Position numbers and translations under genes: made by a program | Notes under the pieces: model-generated | The model's database searches: none | What the model was told of the DNA's origin: nothing | Seen by the model: only the letters and a program-made list of their open reading frames with translations | Shown here: piece by piece, positions 23,546 to 31,590 of the stretch | Position numbering within the stretch: position 1 is the first letter of the stretch | Layout: every line of letters starts with the position of its first letter | Assembly: GCA_003169675.1 (NCBI GenBank) | Contig: PNAT01000104.1 | Coordinates: forward strand, 1 to 39,095 | Reading direction: 5' to 3' | DNA length: 39,095 nucleotides | DNA from: Acidimicrobiaceae bacterium | GTDB lineage: Bacteria > Actinomycetota > Acidimicrobiia > Acidimicrobiales > RAAP-2

Positions 23546-25213
23546 ATGAGCGCTGATCTGGTCATACGGGGTGGAACGGTCGTGGACGGGACCGGATCCC
23601 CAGGTCAACCGGCCGACGTGGCGGTGCGGGACGGGCGGATTACTGAGGTGGGTGTCGGGCTCAGCGGCACCCGTGTGCTCGATGCGACAGGACAAATTGT
23701 CTCCCCAGGCTTCATCGACATCCACACCCATTACGACGCACAGGTGTTCTGGGACCCGTCGCTGACCCCGTCCTCCCATCACGGAGTGACGACGGTGGTG
23801 GCGGGGAACTGCGGCTTCTCGATCGCGCCGATCCGCCCGGACGGCGTGGCGCTCATGGCGCGCACGCTGCAGCACGTGGAGGACATGAGCTTCGACACCC
23901 TGTCCGTCGGCGTGCCCTGGGACGAGTTCGAGACGTTTCCCCAGTATCTCGACGCCGTGTCCGGACGGGGCTGCGCCTTGAACTTCGCCTGCTACGTGGG
24001 CCACACGGCGGTGCGGCTCTACGTGATGGGCGATGACGCCTACGAGCGAGCCGCTACCGCCGAGGAGATCACCCGCATGCAGGCGGTGGTGGCCGATGCC
24101 ATGGCCGGGGGTGCGGCGGGATTCGCCACCAGCGCGTCACCGACCCACAACGGGGACAGCGGCCGGCCGGTGCCCTCCCGGGTGGCCGACCGGGAGGAGT
24201 TGCGGGCCCTCCTGCAGCCACTGCGCCGCGCCGGGCGCGGCGTGGTGGCCCTGCTGCCCGGCGGCGTCTTCGAGAACGACGAGATCTTCGCCCTCCAGCG
24301 CGAGATCGGCCGCCCCTTCACCTGGACGGCACTGCTCACGGTGAAGGGCTACCCGTACCACAAGAAGGTCATCGAAGAGCACGATGCGGCGTGGGCCGAC
24401 GGGGTGGAGGTGTGGCCCCAGGTGTCCTGCCGGCCCCTGGTCTTCCAGATGAACCTGTCCGAACCATTCACCTTGAACACCCGCCCGGTCTTCGCCGCGC
24501 TGATGGGCGCTTCCAAGGAGGACCGCCTGGCGGCCTACCGCGACCCGGCTTGGCGGGACTCGGCCTGGGCCGACGTAAGCGGGAAGAAGGGTGGCTTCCC
24601 GCTCAACTGGGCGGCCATCTCGGTGGCCGAGTCGGGGAGCCACCCCGACTTGGCCGACCGTCCGGTGGCCGCCCTGGCCGAGGAGCGCGGCTGCACTCCG
24701 CTCGACGTCATGCTGGACATCTCGCTCGATGACAACCTGGAGGCCCGCTTCTGGTCCGTCCTGGCCAACGACGATCCCGAGGCCATTGCCTGGTTGCTTC
24801 CCCGCGACAACGTGCTGCTCGGCCTGGCCGACTCGGGTGCCCACGTCTCCCAACTCTGCGATGCCTGCTTCTCCACCGACCTGCTGGGCAACTGGGTGCG
24901 CGAGAAGGGCGTCATGCCGCTCGAGCGCGCCATCCACAAGTTGACCGCGGAGCCAGCCCAGGTCTACGGCCTGCATGATCGGGGCACCATCGCCGTTGGC
25001 CAGGCGGCCGACATCTGCGTCTTCGACCCGGCCACGGTGGCCCCCGGGGCGCTGCGCCGCATCCGCGACTTCCCGGCCGACGGTGAGCGCCTCACGGCGG
25101 ATGCCCCAGTCGGCATGACGCACCTCGTGGTCAACGGCGTGCCGATCCGAGTGGACGGCGCACCCGAGGCCGAAGGGTTGGCAGCCCGACCGGGAACGGT
25201 GCTGCGCGGCTGA
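23546..25213 (+). CDS. Amidohydrolase, N-acyl-D-amino-acid deacylase family
   Basis: 555 residues from ATG 23546; upstream frame codons are not part of the family. The protein starts DLVIRGGTVVDGTGSPGQ, followed by the metal motif FIDIHTHYD (60-64 region), then NCGFSIAPIR. Later GLADSGAHVSQL matches the family Asp motif, and TAEPAQVYGLHDRGTI ends the barrel. The family removes acyl groups from D-amino acids or acts on related amides, including caprolactam-type substrates. The substrate is undecided. A hairpin lies 12 bp after the stop. Confidence 0.85.
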   Translation: MSADLVIRGGTVVDGTGSPGQPADVAVRDGRITEVGVGLSGTRVLDATGQIVSPGFIDIHTHYDAQVFWDPSLTPSSHHGVTTVVAGNCGFSIAPIRPDGVALMARTLQHVEDMSFDTLSVGVPWDEFETFPQYLDAVSGRGCALNFACYVGHTAVRLYVMGDDAYERAATAEEITRMQAVVADAMAGGAAGFATSASPTHNGDSGRPVPSRVADREELRALLQPLRRAGRGVVALLPGGVFENDEIFALQREIGRPFTWTALLTVKGYPYHKKVIEEHDAAWADGVEVWPQVSCRPLVFQMNLSEPFTLNTRPVFAALMGASKEDRLAAYRDPAWRDSAWADVSGKKGGFPLNWAAISVAESGSHPDLADRPVAALAEERGCTPLDVMLDISLDDNLEARFWSVLANDDPEAIAWLLPRDNVLLGLADSGAHVSQLCDACFSTDLLGNWVREKGVMPLERAIHKLTAEPAQVYGLHDRGTIAVGQAADICVFDPATVAPGALRRIRDFPADGERLTADAPVGMTHLVVNGVPIRVDGAPEAEGLAARPGTVLRG

Positions 25214-25224
25214 GAAAATGGGTG

Positions 25225-25245
25225 CCCGCGATGCGGGATCGCGGG
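25225..25245 (+). terminator. Hairpin after the amidohydrolase gene
   Basis: CCCGCGAT (25225-25232) and ATCGCGGG (25238-25245) are perfect complements with a 5-base loop, 12 bp after the stop at 25213. No T-tract follows, as is common for proposed terminators in high-GC actinobacteria. Confidence 0.5.
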
Positions 25246-25279
25246 TGGACTAACCAGCGCTCGTTTGGCAAATTTGTTA

Positions 25280-25296
25280 GGAAATTCGTGATTTCC
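25280..25296 (+). promoter_or_regulatory. Palindrome in AT-rich leader
   Basis: GGAAAT and ATTTCC flank a tcgtg spacer within an unusually AT-rich stretch (about 25258-25320), upstream of the exported choice-of-anchor P-like gene. It is probably a regulatory site or promoter region; no clear -35/-10 pair was found. Confidence 0.3.
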
Positions 25297-25364
25297 GGGG
25301 GCCTTTTAAGTTTCACAGGTTGGTCGAGAACCTCCCGATCGGAGTCTTCCGACTCCTCAGTGAA

Positions 25365-26279
25365 ATGAGTGGCCACATGTTCTATGCACTCTCGAATTCA
25401 CTTCGCTCCGTCGTGACGCATCACCCATCGTCAACCCGAGCCGCGTTGTCGCGACTCGTGGTCCTGGGCTCTCTGGTCGGAGCGTTCGCACTCGTCTTGC
25501 CGTCCAACGCCAACGCGATCAGCGGCGCTGATGCCGTATCCGGTTCCGCATTCGGCGCCAGTGTCGCTCTCCTGAACACCACCATCGTTCCACCCACACC
25601 GGCCGTGACGCTGCCGCCCACCGGTGTTGCGCAAATGGCCAACCTGGTCAACATCCCGGTCAACCCGCTGGTCGACACCGGTGTGCTGACGGTCACCACG
25701 GCGGCGACGCACGCCACTCAACCCACCGAGGTCGTCAACAGCAGCGCCGATGTCGCCAACCCGGCCCTGATCAACGGCATCGTTGATCCGGGCAACCTCG
25801 GGGCATCGGTCCTTTCTGCGGACGTCATCCACACCGTCTGCACGTCTGACGCCAAGGGATCCACCGGTGGCACCACCTTTGTCAGTCTGGTCATTGACGG
25901 CACGCCGGTCCCGGTGAGCGACGCCATCAATCAGGTGCCCGCCCTGCCCCCGGCGCTGTCGCCCCTCCTCAGCGTCGAGATCAACAAGCAAGTGATCACC
26001 AACTCCGTCGGGGCAACCGGCATCACCGTGGATGGCGTCGTGGTCACCCTCTTGTCCGGGGTGGACAGTGGTGCGGTCATCATTCTGTCGCAGAGCAAGT
26101 GCGGGGCGACAGGTCCTGACATCAATGCTCCCCCGACGGTCACCGGAGTCGTACCCAATAGCGGGCCAACCACGACCGCCTCCAACACGGGAACTGGCGT
26201 GGTCACCGGAGCGGAGACGGCCTCAGTGACACCGGCTGCGACCGCACCGCTCGGCCCGGCGGTCGGGGTGACGGGCTGA
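25365..26279 (+). CDS. Exported choice-of-anchor P-like protein
   Basis: About 304 residues from ATG 25365; ATG 25377 is an alternative. A long n-region leads to a signal peptide core (RLVVLGSLVGAFALVL) ending PSNANA. The mature part is beta-rich with few charges and has segments such as SADVIHTVCTSDAKG, SLVIDGTPVPVS and GVDSGAVIILSQSKCG. This matches the pattern of actinobacterial choice-of-anchor P proteins: ISADVV...C, a VDGVPVPV block and a final QSxC. The C-terminus is Thr/Pro/Gly-rich, without a clear LPXTG or hydrophobic anchor. A surface or secreted role is likely. The next gene is an L,D-transpeptidase. Confidence 0.65.
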   Translation: MSGHMFYALSNSLRSVVTHHPSSTRAALSRLVVLGSLVGAFALVLPSNANAISGADAVSGSAFGASVALLNTTIVPPTPAVTLPPTGVAQMANLVNIPVNPLVDTGVLTVTTAATHATQPTEVVNSSADVANPALINGIVDPGNLGASVLSADVIHTVCTSDAKGSTGGTTFVSLVIDGTPVPVSDAINQVPALPPALSPLLSVEINKQVITNSVGATGITVDGVVVTLLSGVDSGAVIILSQSKCGATGPDINAPPTVTGVVPNSGPTTTASNTGTGVVTGAETASVTPAATAPLGPAVGVTG

Positions 26280-26281
26280 AC

Positions 26282-26320
26282 GCGCTGCTTCCGGGGGCCC
26301 CAGCAACCCGGAGCACGCGC
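26282..26320 (+). terminator. Hairpin after the choice-of-anchor P-like gene
   Basis: GCGC..GCTTCCGGG (26282-26295) pairs with CCCGGAGCacGCGC (26307-26320) with one bulge and a short mismatch. It begins 3 bp after the stop. No T-tract follows; it may be a terminator or an attenuator before the L,D-transpeptidase gene. Confidence 0.4.
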
Positions 26321-26347
26321 TGGTGCCATGGCCGCACCGCTGGTCTC

Positions 26348-27100
26348 ATGAGGAGAGGTGGGACCACGGTGCTGGCCGCGAGCCTGGCGGCACTCATGTT
26401 GGCATCGTGCAGCAGCATCGGCGGATCCCACCAGACGGTGCACGGGACGACGCACCACCTTCGACACCCATTCGCGCGCACGTTGCCGGTCGCCCCGCGT
26501 GGCACGACGTTGGTGGCAACCACCCATGGGGCAATCTCAGGGTATTCGGCACCCGGCGGGTCACCTGCGGTGCAGATACCGGCGACATGGCACGGGGCGG
26601 TGTCCTCGCTCCCGGTGGTGCGGGCCAGTCCGGGGTGGGTCGACGTGCGCCTGGCCCAACGGCCCAACGGATCGACGGCGTGGGTGCGAGACACCGATGT
26701 GACGTTCACATCAACCCCCTACAAGATCCTCATCGACCTGAAGACCACGTACCTCGTCCTCTTCAAGGATGACAAGCCGACCTTCGGCGCACCGCTCGGC
26801 ATCGGGACGGTGAGTGATCCGACACCGACCGGTAATTTCTTCGTCGCCTTCTTCTCCGCCCCTCCGAGCTCGGGGTACGGGTCGTTCGTGATCGTCAGTT
26901 CAGGCCACTCGAACGCCATCTCGGACTGGGAGAGTTCGGGCGACGCCCTGATGGCGATCCACGGTCCGCTCGGTGCGGATGCCGAGATCGGCAAGCTCGG
27001 CGCCCGTGTCTCGCACGGGTGTGTCCGCCTCCACGTCGCCGACCTCCTCCACCTGCGCAACGTTCCCGCCGGCAGTCCTATTGACGTGGTGGCCTCGTAG
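26348..27100 (+). CDS. L,D-transpeptidase lipoprotein
   Basis: 250 residues. A lipobox LASC at Cys21 makes it a predicted lipoprotein. A linker and SH3-like part precede the YkuD domain (about 124-250), starting YKILIDLKTTYLVLFKD. The catalytic motif is IHGPL with His205 and SHGCVRL with His223, Cys225 and Arg227, all present. The family forms 3-3 crosslinks in peptidoglycan or attaches proteins to it, outside the membrane. It converges with the ABC permease gene. The adjacent exported gene may be a substrate or partner, by position only. Confidence 0.9.
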   Translation: MRRGGTTVLAASLAALMLASCSSIGGSHQTVHGTTHHLRHPFARTLPVAPRGTTLVATTHGAISGYSAPGGSPAVQIPATWHGAVSSLPVVRASPGWVDVRLAQRPNGSTAWVRDTDVTFTSTPYKILIDLKTTYLVLFKDDKPTFGAPLGIGTVSDPTPTGNFFVAFFSAPPSSGYGSFVIVSSGHSNAISDWESSGDALMAIHGPLGADAEIGKLGARVSHGCVRLHVADLLHLRNVPAGSPIDVVAS

Positions 27101-27106
27101 CAACGA

Positions 27107-27119
27107 CGGCCAGTGGCCG
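27107..27119. terminator. Small hairpin between convergent genes
   Basis: CGGCC and GGCCG flank a 3-base loop, 6 bp after the L,D-transpeptidase stop and 11 bp before the permease stop. Weak, possible bidirectional terminator. Confidence 0.3.
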
Positions 27120-27129
27120 CCCGGTTCCC

Positions 27130-27924
27130 TCAGGTGACGTCGCGGCGGAACGTGGTGAAGTAGCCCAGCGCAAGGGGGATGAGGCCCCAGGCCAGCATGA
27201 CCAGGCCACCCTTCCACCAGCTCAGGAGCTGGAGCGCCGGATCGTGGCGGTTCCCCAGGCCGCGGGCCAATTCGCCGGCCAGGGCCTGGCTGGCGGCGGA
27301 GGGGAGCCAGTTGAGGTTGTACTGGAAGATGGCGCGGGCCAGGACGACCAGGAGCATCTCGAGGATGAAGGTCATGCCGATGGTGAGCAGGATGGCGGCC
27401 ACCTGGTTCTGGACCAGGGTGCCGAAACCGAGACCGAAGAGCCCCAGCAGAACGGTGGCGGCTAGGAGCCCGGGTACCACGGCCCCGAACTGATCTACCA
27501 CCTGGGAGCTGGATCCACCCAGGGCGTCGTTCCATGCGAGCCCGATGGCGAACACCGCCACCAGGGAAAGGCACACCAGGAGCACGCACCACAGGGAGGT
27601 GACGCCCACCTTGGCCGCCAACACGCGGGTGCGCACGGGGGTCAGGACGAACGTCGAGGTCATGGTCTTGTTCCGGTACTCGCCGGTGATGCAGATGACG
27701 CCCAGGATGGGTGCCAGGAACGTGATGCCGAAGTAGCCGGCCCCCAGCAGTTGGCGCAGGTGGGCCACCCCCTGGACGGACGAGAAGGTGTGTCCGGGGT
27801 AACCCTGCGCGGCGAACAGTCCTGTCATGTAGAGGATGGTCAGCGGGAAGGCCAGCCCGAAGGTCACCCACACCCCGGGCATGGTGCGCATCTTGAGTAG
27901 CTCGGATCGGATGGTGTTGATCAC
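27130..27924 (-). CDS. ABC-2 type transporter permease
   Basis: 264 residues from GTG 27924, which overlaps the ATPase stop by 4 bp (GTGA). The N-terminus INTIRSELLKMRTMPGVW is the typical cytosolic start of ABC-2 permeases. About six transmembrane helices follow, for example GITFLAPILGVICITGEYR and TSLWCVLLVCLSLVAVFAIG. It would form the membrane channel for export by the adjacent ATPase. The longer frame to 28134 lies within the ATPase gene. The cargo is unknown. Confidence 0.87.
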   Translation of the reverse strand: MINTIRSELLKMRTMPGVWVTFGLAFPLTILYMTGLFAAQGYPGHTFSSVQGVAHLRQLLGAGYFGITFLAPILGVICITGEYRNKTMTSTFVLTPVRTRVLAAKVGVTSLWCVLLVCLSLVAVFAIGLAWNDALGGSSSQVVDQFGAVVPGLLAATVLLGLFGLGFGTLVQNQVAAILLTIGMTFILEMLLVVLARAIFQYNLNWLPSAASQALAGELARGLGNRHDPALQLLSWWKGGLVMLAWGLIPLALGYFTTFRRDVT

Positions 27925-28862
27925 GAAGAAGGGCTCACATCGCCGAACCCGAGCCCGGAAGTGAGCTCGAGGAAGATGGACTCCAGGTCGGCGCCCTGGT
28001 TGCTCAACTCGTACAGGACGATCTGGTTGGTGGCCAGCAGCGGCCCGACGTGCTCGGGCGTCACCCCGTCGATGGCGACCGTGTCCTGGGCCAGCCGGCG
28101 GAACCGGATGCCCTCCTGGTCGAGCAGGGAGCACAGGCGATCGGCCTCGGGGCTGCGCGCCTGCATGCAGGCCCCGGCCAGGCCCGACGTGATGGCCTCC
28201 AGCGAGCCCTGAGCCTTGAGCTGCCCGTGCGAGACGATGACGGCATCGTCAATGGTCTGGGCCATCTCGGCCAGCAGGTGGGAGGAGACCAGGATGGTAC
28301 GCCCCTCGCCGGCCAGGTAGCGCATGAAGTCGCGCAGCCAGGCGATGCCCTGTGGGTCGAGCCCGTTGGACGGCTCGTCCAAGATGAGGATGTCGGGATC
28401 GCCGATAAGGGCACTGGCCAGCTCCAGGCGCTGGCGCATGCCCATGGAGAACCCGCCGACCTTGCGCAGGGCATCGTCGGCCAACCCCACCAGGTCCAGC
28501 ACCACGTCGGCCCGGGACTCGTCGTGACCACCGGCACGGGCCACCATGCGCAGATGGGTGCGGGCCCGCCGGGCGGGGTGGAAGCTGGTCGCTTCGAGCA
28601 CCGCGCCGACCTGTCCCGACGGGTTGGGAAGGTCCCGGTAGAACTTCCCTCCGATGGTGGCCTGGCCGGCCGAGGGATTGACCAGCCCGAGGAGCATGCG
28701 CAACGTGGTGGTCTTGCCCGACCCGTTGGGGCCGAGGAACCCGGTGATCCGGCCGGGCTCAACTGTGAACGACAGATCGTCCACGGCCACCACGTCACCG
28801 AAGTGCTTGGAGAGCCCACTGATCTCTATGGGAAGACCACGGATCGAAGAGCCAGTGGTCAC
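27921..28862 (-). CDS. ABC transporter ATP-binding protein
   Basis: 313 residues from GTG 28862. Walker A is GPNGSGKT (44-51), the signature is a variant FSMGMRQRLELA (138-149) in place of LSGGQ, Walker B is ILILDEP (158-164), and the H-loop is SSHLL with His195. A C-terminal regulatory part of about 90 residues follows. It pairs with the overlapping ABC-2 permease in a two-gene exporter, like many drug or envelope-stress exporters. The cargo is unknown. Confidence 0.9.
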   Translation of the reverse strand: MTTGSSIRGLPIEISGLSKHFGDVVAVDDLSFTVEPGRITGFLGPNGSGKTTTLRMLLGLVNPSAGQATIGGKFYRDLPNPSGQVGAVLEATSFHPARRARTHLRMVARAGGHDESRADVVLDLVGLADDALRKVGGFSMGMRQRLELASALIGDPDILILDEPSNGLDPQGIAWLRDFMRYLAGEGRTILVSSHLLAEMAQTIDDAVIVSHGQLKAQGSLEAITSGLAGACMQARSPEADRLCSLLDQEGIRFRRLAQDTVAIDGVTPEHVGPLLATNQIVLYELSNQGADLESIFLELTSGLGFGDVSPSS

Positions 28863-28904
28863 GGGGGCGACGATAGTGCCGGCCCGAACCTCAATTCCCC
28901 TCGG

Positions 28905-29984
28905 CTAGAAGGTGACGATCTGCCGGATGATCTCCCCCGATTGCAAGGCGGTGATCCCGGCGCCCACCTCTTCGAGGGGCATCCGGGCGCTGATCATGCC
29001 CTCCAGGTCGATGCGCCCGGCACGCCAGAGTCGGATCAGGCGGTGGAACTCGGTGCGCACATCGGCCGAGCCGTAGTAGCTCCCCAGCAACTTCTTCTCG
29101 GAGAAGAAGAGCTCGAAGCCGTTCAACTCCAGGACGGCGTCTTGCCGGCCGGCGCCGACGATGACCGTGGTCCCGCCGCGCCGGGTGGCATCCCAGGCGG
29201 CGCGAAACGTAGCGGCCACCCCGACGCACTCGAAGGCGTAGTCGAAGCCCTCGCCCCCGGTGATCTCCCCCGAGGCGTCGTCGAGCTGCTCGGGCTTCAC
29301 CCCCCGGGTGGCGCCGAAGCGCTTGGCGTCCTCGAGCTTGGAGTCGATGGTGTCGACGGCCACGATCTCCGCCGCCCCGGCGATCCGGGCCCCCTGGATG
29401 GCGGCCACCCCGACACCGCCGGCGCCGAAGACGACGACGTTCGATCCCGGCTTGACCTTGGCCGTGTTGAGCGCGGCGCCCACACCGGTGGTGACACCGC
29501 AACCGATGAGGGCACCGATCTCATAGGGGACGTCCTCGGCCATCTTGACCACGGCCTGGCGGGGAACGACGAGCTCCTCGGCGAAGGTGCCGGTGCCGAC
29601 GAAACCGAAGAGGGGGGTGCCGCCGCGAGAGAAGTGGGTGGAGCCGGCGATGTTGAACATGATGTTCACGCAGAGGTTGGCCTCACCGCGCAGACATGCC
29701 TTGCACTGCCCGCAGGGCGGCGTCCAGGCGATGATGACGTGGTCGCCCACGGCGATGTCGGCCGCCCCCTCGCCCACGGCGATCACCTCGCCGGCACCCT
29801 CGTGACCGAGGATGGCCGGAGCGGGCTGGGGCAGGGTGCCGTTCATGGCCGAGAGGTCGGAGTGACAGACACCGGCGGCGTGGATCTTGACCTTGACCTC
29901 GCCCGGCCCCGGGTTGTCGACCTCGACGTCGTCGTGGTACTCGATGACTTCTGACCCGGCTTCGTACCAGACCGCAGCACGCAT
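28905..29984 (-). CDS. Zinc-dependent alcohol dehydrogenase
   Basis: 359 residues from ATG 29984, preceded by a strong SD (aggagggg). Catalytic zinc ligands fit Cys40 (GVCHSD) and His61 (GHEGAG). Structural zinc cysteines are Cys91, Cys94, Cys97 and Cys105. The Rossmann loop is GAGGVGVAAI and an acidic VDTID suggests NAD. It resembles class III-like or mycobacterial aryl/alkyl alcohol dehydrogenases. The TetR-family KstR-like gene lies upstream on the same strand, with the repeat array at 30112-30162 between them. Confidence 0.88.
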   Translation of the reverse strand: MRAAVWYEAGSEVIEYHDDVEVDNPGPGEVKVKIHAAGVCHSDLSAMNGTLPQPAPAILGHEGAGEVIAVGEGAADIAVGDHVIIAWTPPCGQCKACLRGEANLCVNIMFNIAGSTHFSRGGTPLFGFVGTGTFAEELVVPRQAVVKMAEDVPYEIGALIGCGVTTGVGAALNTAKVKPGSNVVVFGAGGVGVAAIQGARIAGAAEIVAVDTIDSKLEDAKRFGATRGVKPEQLDDASGEITGGEGFDYAFECVGVAATFRAAWDATRRGGTTVIVGAGRQDAVLELNGFELFFSEKKLLGSYYGSADVRTEFHRLIRLWRAGRIDLEGMISARMPLEEVGAGITALQSGEIIRQIVTF

Positions 29985-30111
29985 AGCGGCTCCCCTCCTG
30001 CTTGGCTTCCTGGGCATTCGACCAGATGAGGACCGGAGCCGCAACATCGGGCCCCAGCCGGACCGGTCCCGCTTCGGTCCCGGACCGGCCCTCGATCGGC
30101 TCTTTTTCTTC

Positions 30112-30162
30112 CGGTGCTGTTCTAGCTGTTCTACCGGTGCTGTTCTAGCGGTGCTGTTCTAG
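30112..30162 (+). repeat. 14-bp repeat array with GTTCTA half-sites
   Basis: CGGTGCTGTTCTAG occurs at 30112-30125, 30135-30148 and 30149-30162, with a shortened copy CTGTTCTAC at 30126-30134. The array sits between the KstR-like gene and the alcohol dehydrogenase gene. Each copy contains GTTCTA, which equals one half of the KstR operator pattern (TnnAACnnGTTnnA). Direct orientation means canonical palindromes are absent. A binding role is inferred. Confidence 0.55.
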
Positions 30163-30172
30163 CGGGCGGCGG

Positions 30173-30787
30173 TCAGGCTTCGCGCGCGGCGACGGGGAGG
30201 ATCTCCTCGGGGAGCAGGAGACGGACGGCTATGGCCAGCTCGTCGCGGACCCTGTTCATGTCGGACCAGCCGTTGACCCAGCCGACGAGGGCCGAGTACC
30301 AGACGTGGCCGATGATCCTGGTCCGCTCGGCGTGGTCGGGGGGCTGGGGCTCACCGACGGCCCGGCTGATGATGCCGTCCATGAGGGCCCCCATCTGCTG
30401 CTGGCACTCGATGGCGGCCCGGTCGGGCGAGGCCAGGGACATGAAGACGGCGGAGACCAGCTGGGGTTGGCGGGCCATGGCCCGGAGCGCCCGTTCGAGG
30501 ACGTCAAGGACCCGTTCGGAGGCGTTGCGGCCCCGGGGGGGCATCTGGGCGAGGCGCTGGTCGAGCTGCTCCACCCAGTGGACGAGGGCGGCGGCCAGGA
30601 GGTGATCCTTGGAGGTGAAGTAGCGGTAGACGGTTCCCATGGCCACATGGGCCCGGGCGGCCACGTCGCGCATCTGGACCGCCTCGTAGCCACCTTCGAG
30701 TCCGAGCTCCATGGCGGCGTCGACGACCCGCTGCCTGCGCGCTTCCTGAGCGCGCGTCAGCGAACGCGGGAGGGTGCTTTCCTGCAC
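30173..30787 (-). CDS. TetR-family regulator, KstR-like
   Basis: 204 residues from GTG 30787; the frame to 30865 has no family support. The DNA-binding part reads ARRQRVVDAAMELGLEGGYE, then AVQMRDVAARAHVAMGTVYR, then YFTSKDHLLAAAL. This closely resembles actinobacterial KstR, the cholesterol-catabolism repressor, where GGYEAVQMR and VAVGTLYRYFPSK are typical. The ligand domain is helical with AVFMSLASPDRAAIE. The target set cannot be known here; steroid or acyl-CoA metabolism is possible given the neighbouring alcohol dehydrogenase. It diverges from a second TetR gene. Confidence 0.82.
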   Translation of the reverse strand: MQESTLPRSLTRAQEARRQRVVDAAMELGLEGGYEAVQMRDVAARAHVAMGTVYRYFTSKDHLLAAALVHWVEQLDQRLAQMPPRGRNASERVLDVLERALRAMARQPQLVSAVFMSLASPDRAAIECQQQMGALMDGIISRAVGEPQPPDHAERTRIIGHVWYSALVGWVNGWSDMNRVRDELAIAVRLLLPEEILPVAAREA

Positions 30788-30857
30788 GGTTCTGCACCCT
30801 ACTCGGGGCACTGCCAGGGACGGAATCCGAAGTTGCGCGGCCGACACCCATCCGGAA

Positions 30858-30872
30858 CTGACCATCCGTCAG
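30858..30872. promoter_or_regulatory. Inverted repeat between divergent TetR genes
   Basis: CTGAC (30858-30862) and GTCAG (30868-30872) flank a 5-bp spacer in the 109-bp gap between starts at 30787 (minus) and 30897 (plus). The geometry suits a TetR-family operator; which protein binds is unknown. Confidence 0.35.
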
Positions 30873-30896
30873 GGCCCGAACTAGCCTTCGACGGGC

Positions 30897-31571
30897 ATGC
30901 CTCGAGACTCCGGCACCCTGGCCACCACCGACGGACGGGTCCCCGGACGGCGGGGCCGCGCCACCCGGCAGCGCCTTCTCGAATGCACCTCGGAACTGCT
31001 GACCCAGACGCCGTGGCGATCGATCAAGGTGATCGATATCGCCCGGCAGGCGGGGACCTCGCCCGCCACCTTCTACCAGTACTTCGAGAACGTCGAGCAG
31101 GCCATCCTGGTACTGGCCGAGGAGCTGATGGAGGGCGCCTCTCTCCTGGCCGAATTGGTCGATGGCGACTGGACCGAGGATGCGAGTTGGGAGACCGCCA
31201 GCTCCGTGGTGACGGGCTTCATGGGCTACTGGGAGACGAACCGTTCGGTCTTCCGGGTCGTCGAGCTGGCCACCGAGGAGGGTGACCTGCGTTTCCAGGG
31301 GCTGCGGGTCCGGGCCCTGAACGCCGTGACCGTCACCCTGGCCCGGGTTATCGGCGCCGGCGGCGCCGAGACGAGCCCGGCGGGGACCGATCCCATGGCC
31401 GTCGCCGGCACCCTGATCTCGATGCTCGCCCATGTGGCCGCCCATCAATACGGCTTCGAGTTCTGGGGGATCCGGACGACGGCGATGGTGGACACCCAGG
31501 CCCGGGTGCTGCACTGGGCCGTCACCGGCCGGGCCGCAGCCGAAGTGGCGTCGGCACCGGCCGTCGGCTGA
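30897..31571 (+). CDS. TetR-family transcriptional regulator
   Basis: 224 residues from ATG 30897. The helix-turn-helix region is clear: RRGRATRQRLLECTSELL, then RSIKVIDIARQAGTSPATFY with QYFENVEQA. The C-terminal helical domain has an EthR-like VTGFMGYWETNRSVFRVV segment. Its ligand and targets are unknown. pdxH follows 19 bp later on the same strand, so it may be co-transcribed. It diverges from the KstR-like gene. Confidence 0.86.
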   Translation: MPRDSGTLATTDGRVPGRRGRATRQRLLECTSELLTQTPWRSIKVIDIARQAGTSPATFYQYFENVEQAILVLAEELMEGASLLAELVDGDWTEDASWETASSVVTGFMGYWETNRSVFRVVELATEEGDLRFQGLRVRALNAVTVTLARVIGAGGAETSPAGTDPMAVAGTLISMLAHVAAHQYGFEFWGIRTTAMVDTQARVLHWAVTGRAAAEVASAPAVG

Positions 31572-31590
31572 GTCGATCGGTCAGATCCCG

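Noticed and set aside
23399..24004. N-terminal extension of the alpha/beta hydrolase at 22283-23398
   Set aside because: The extension lies over the amidohydrolase gene start and contains no family sequence; ATG 23398 fits.
28050..29954. A 634-codon plus-strand open frame
   Set aside because: It lies antisense to the clear ABC ATPase and alcohol dehydrogenase genes and has no recognisable motif; such frames are expected in GC-rich DNA.
30112..30162. Possible CRISPR array
   Set aside because: Units are 14 bp, adjacent without spacers, and there is no cas gene.
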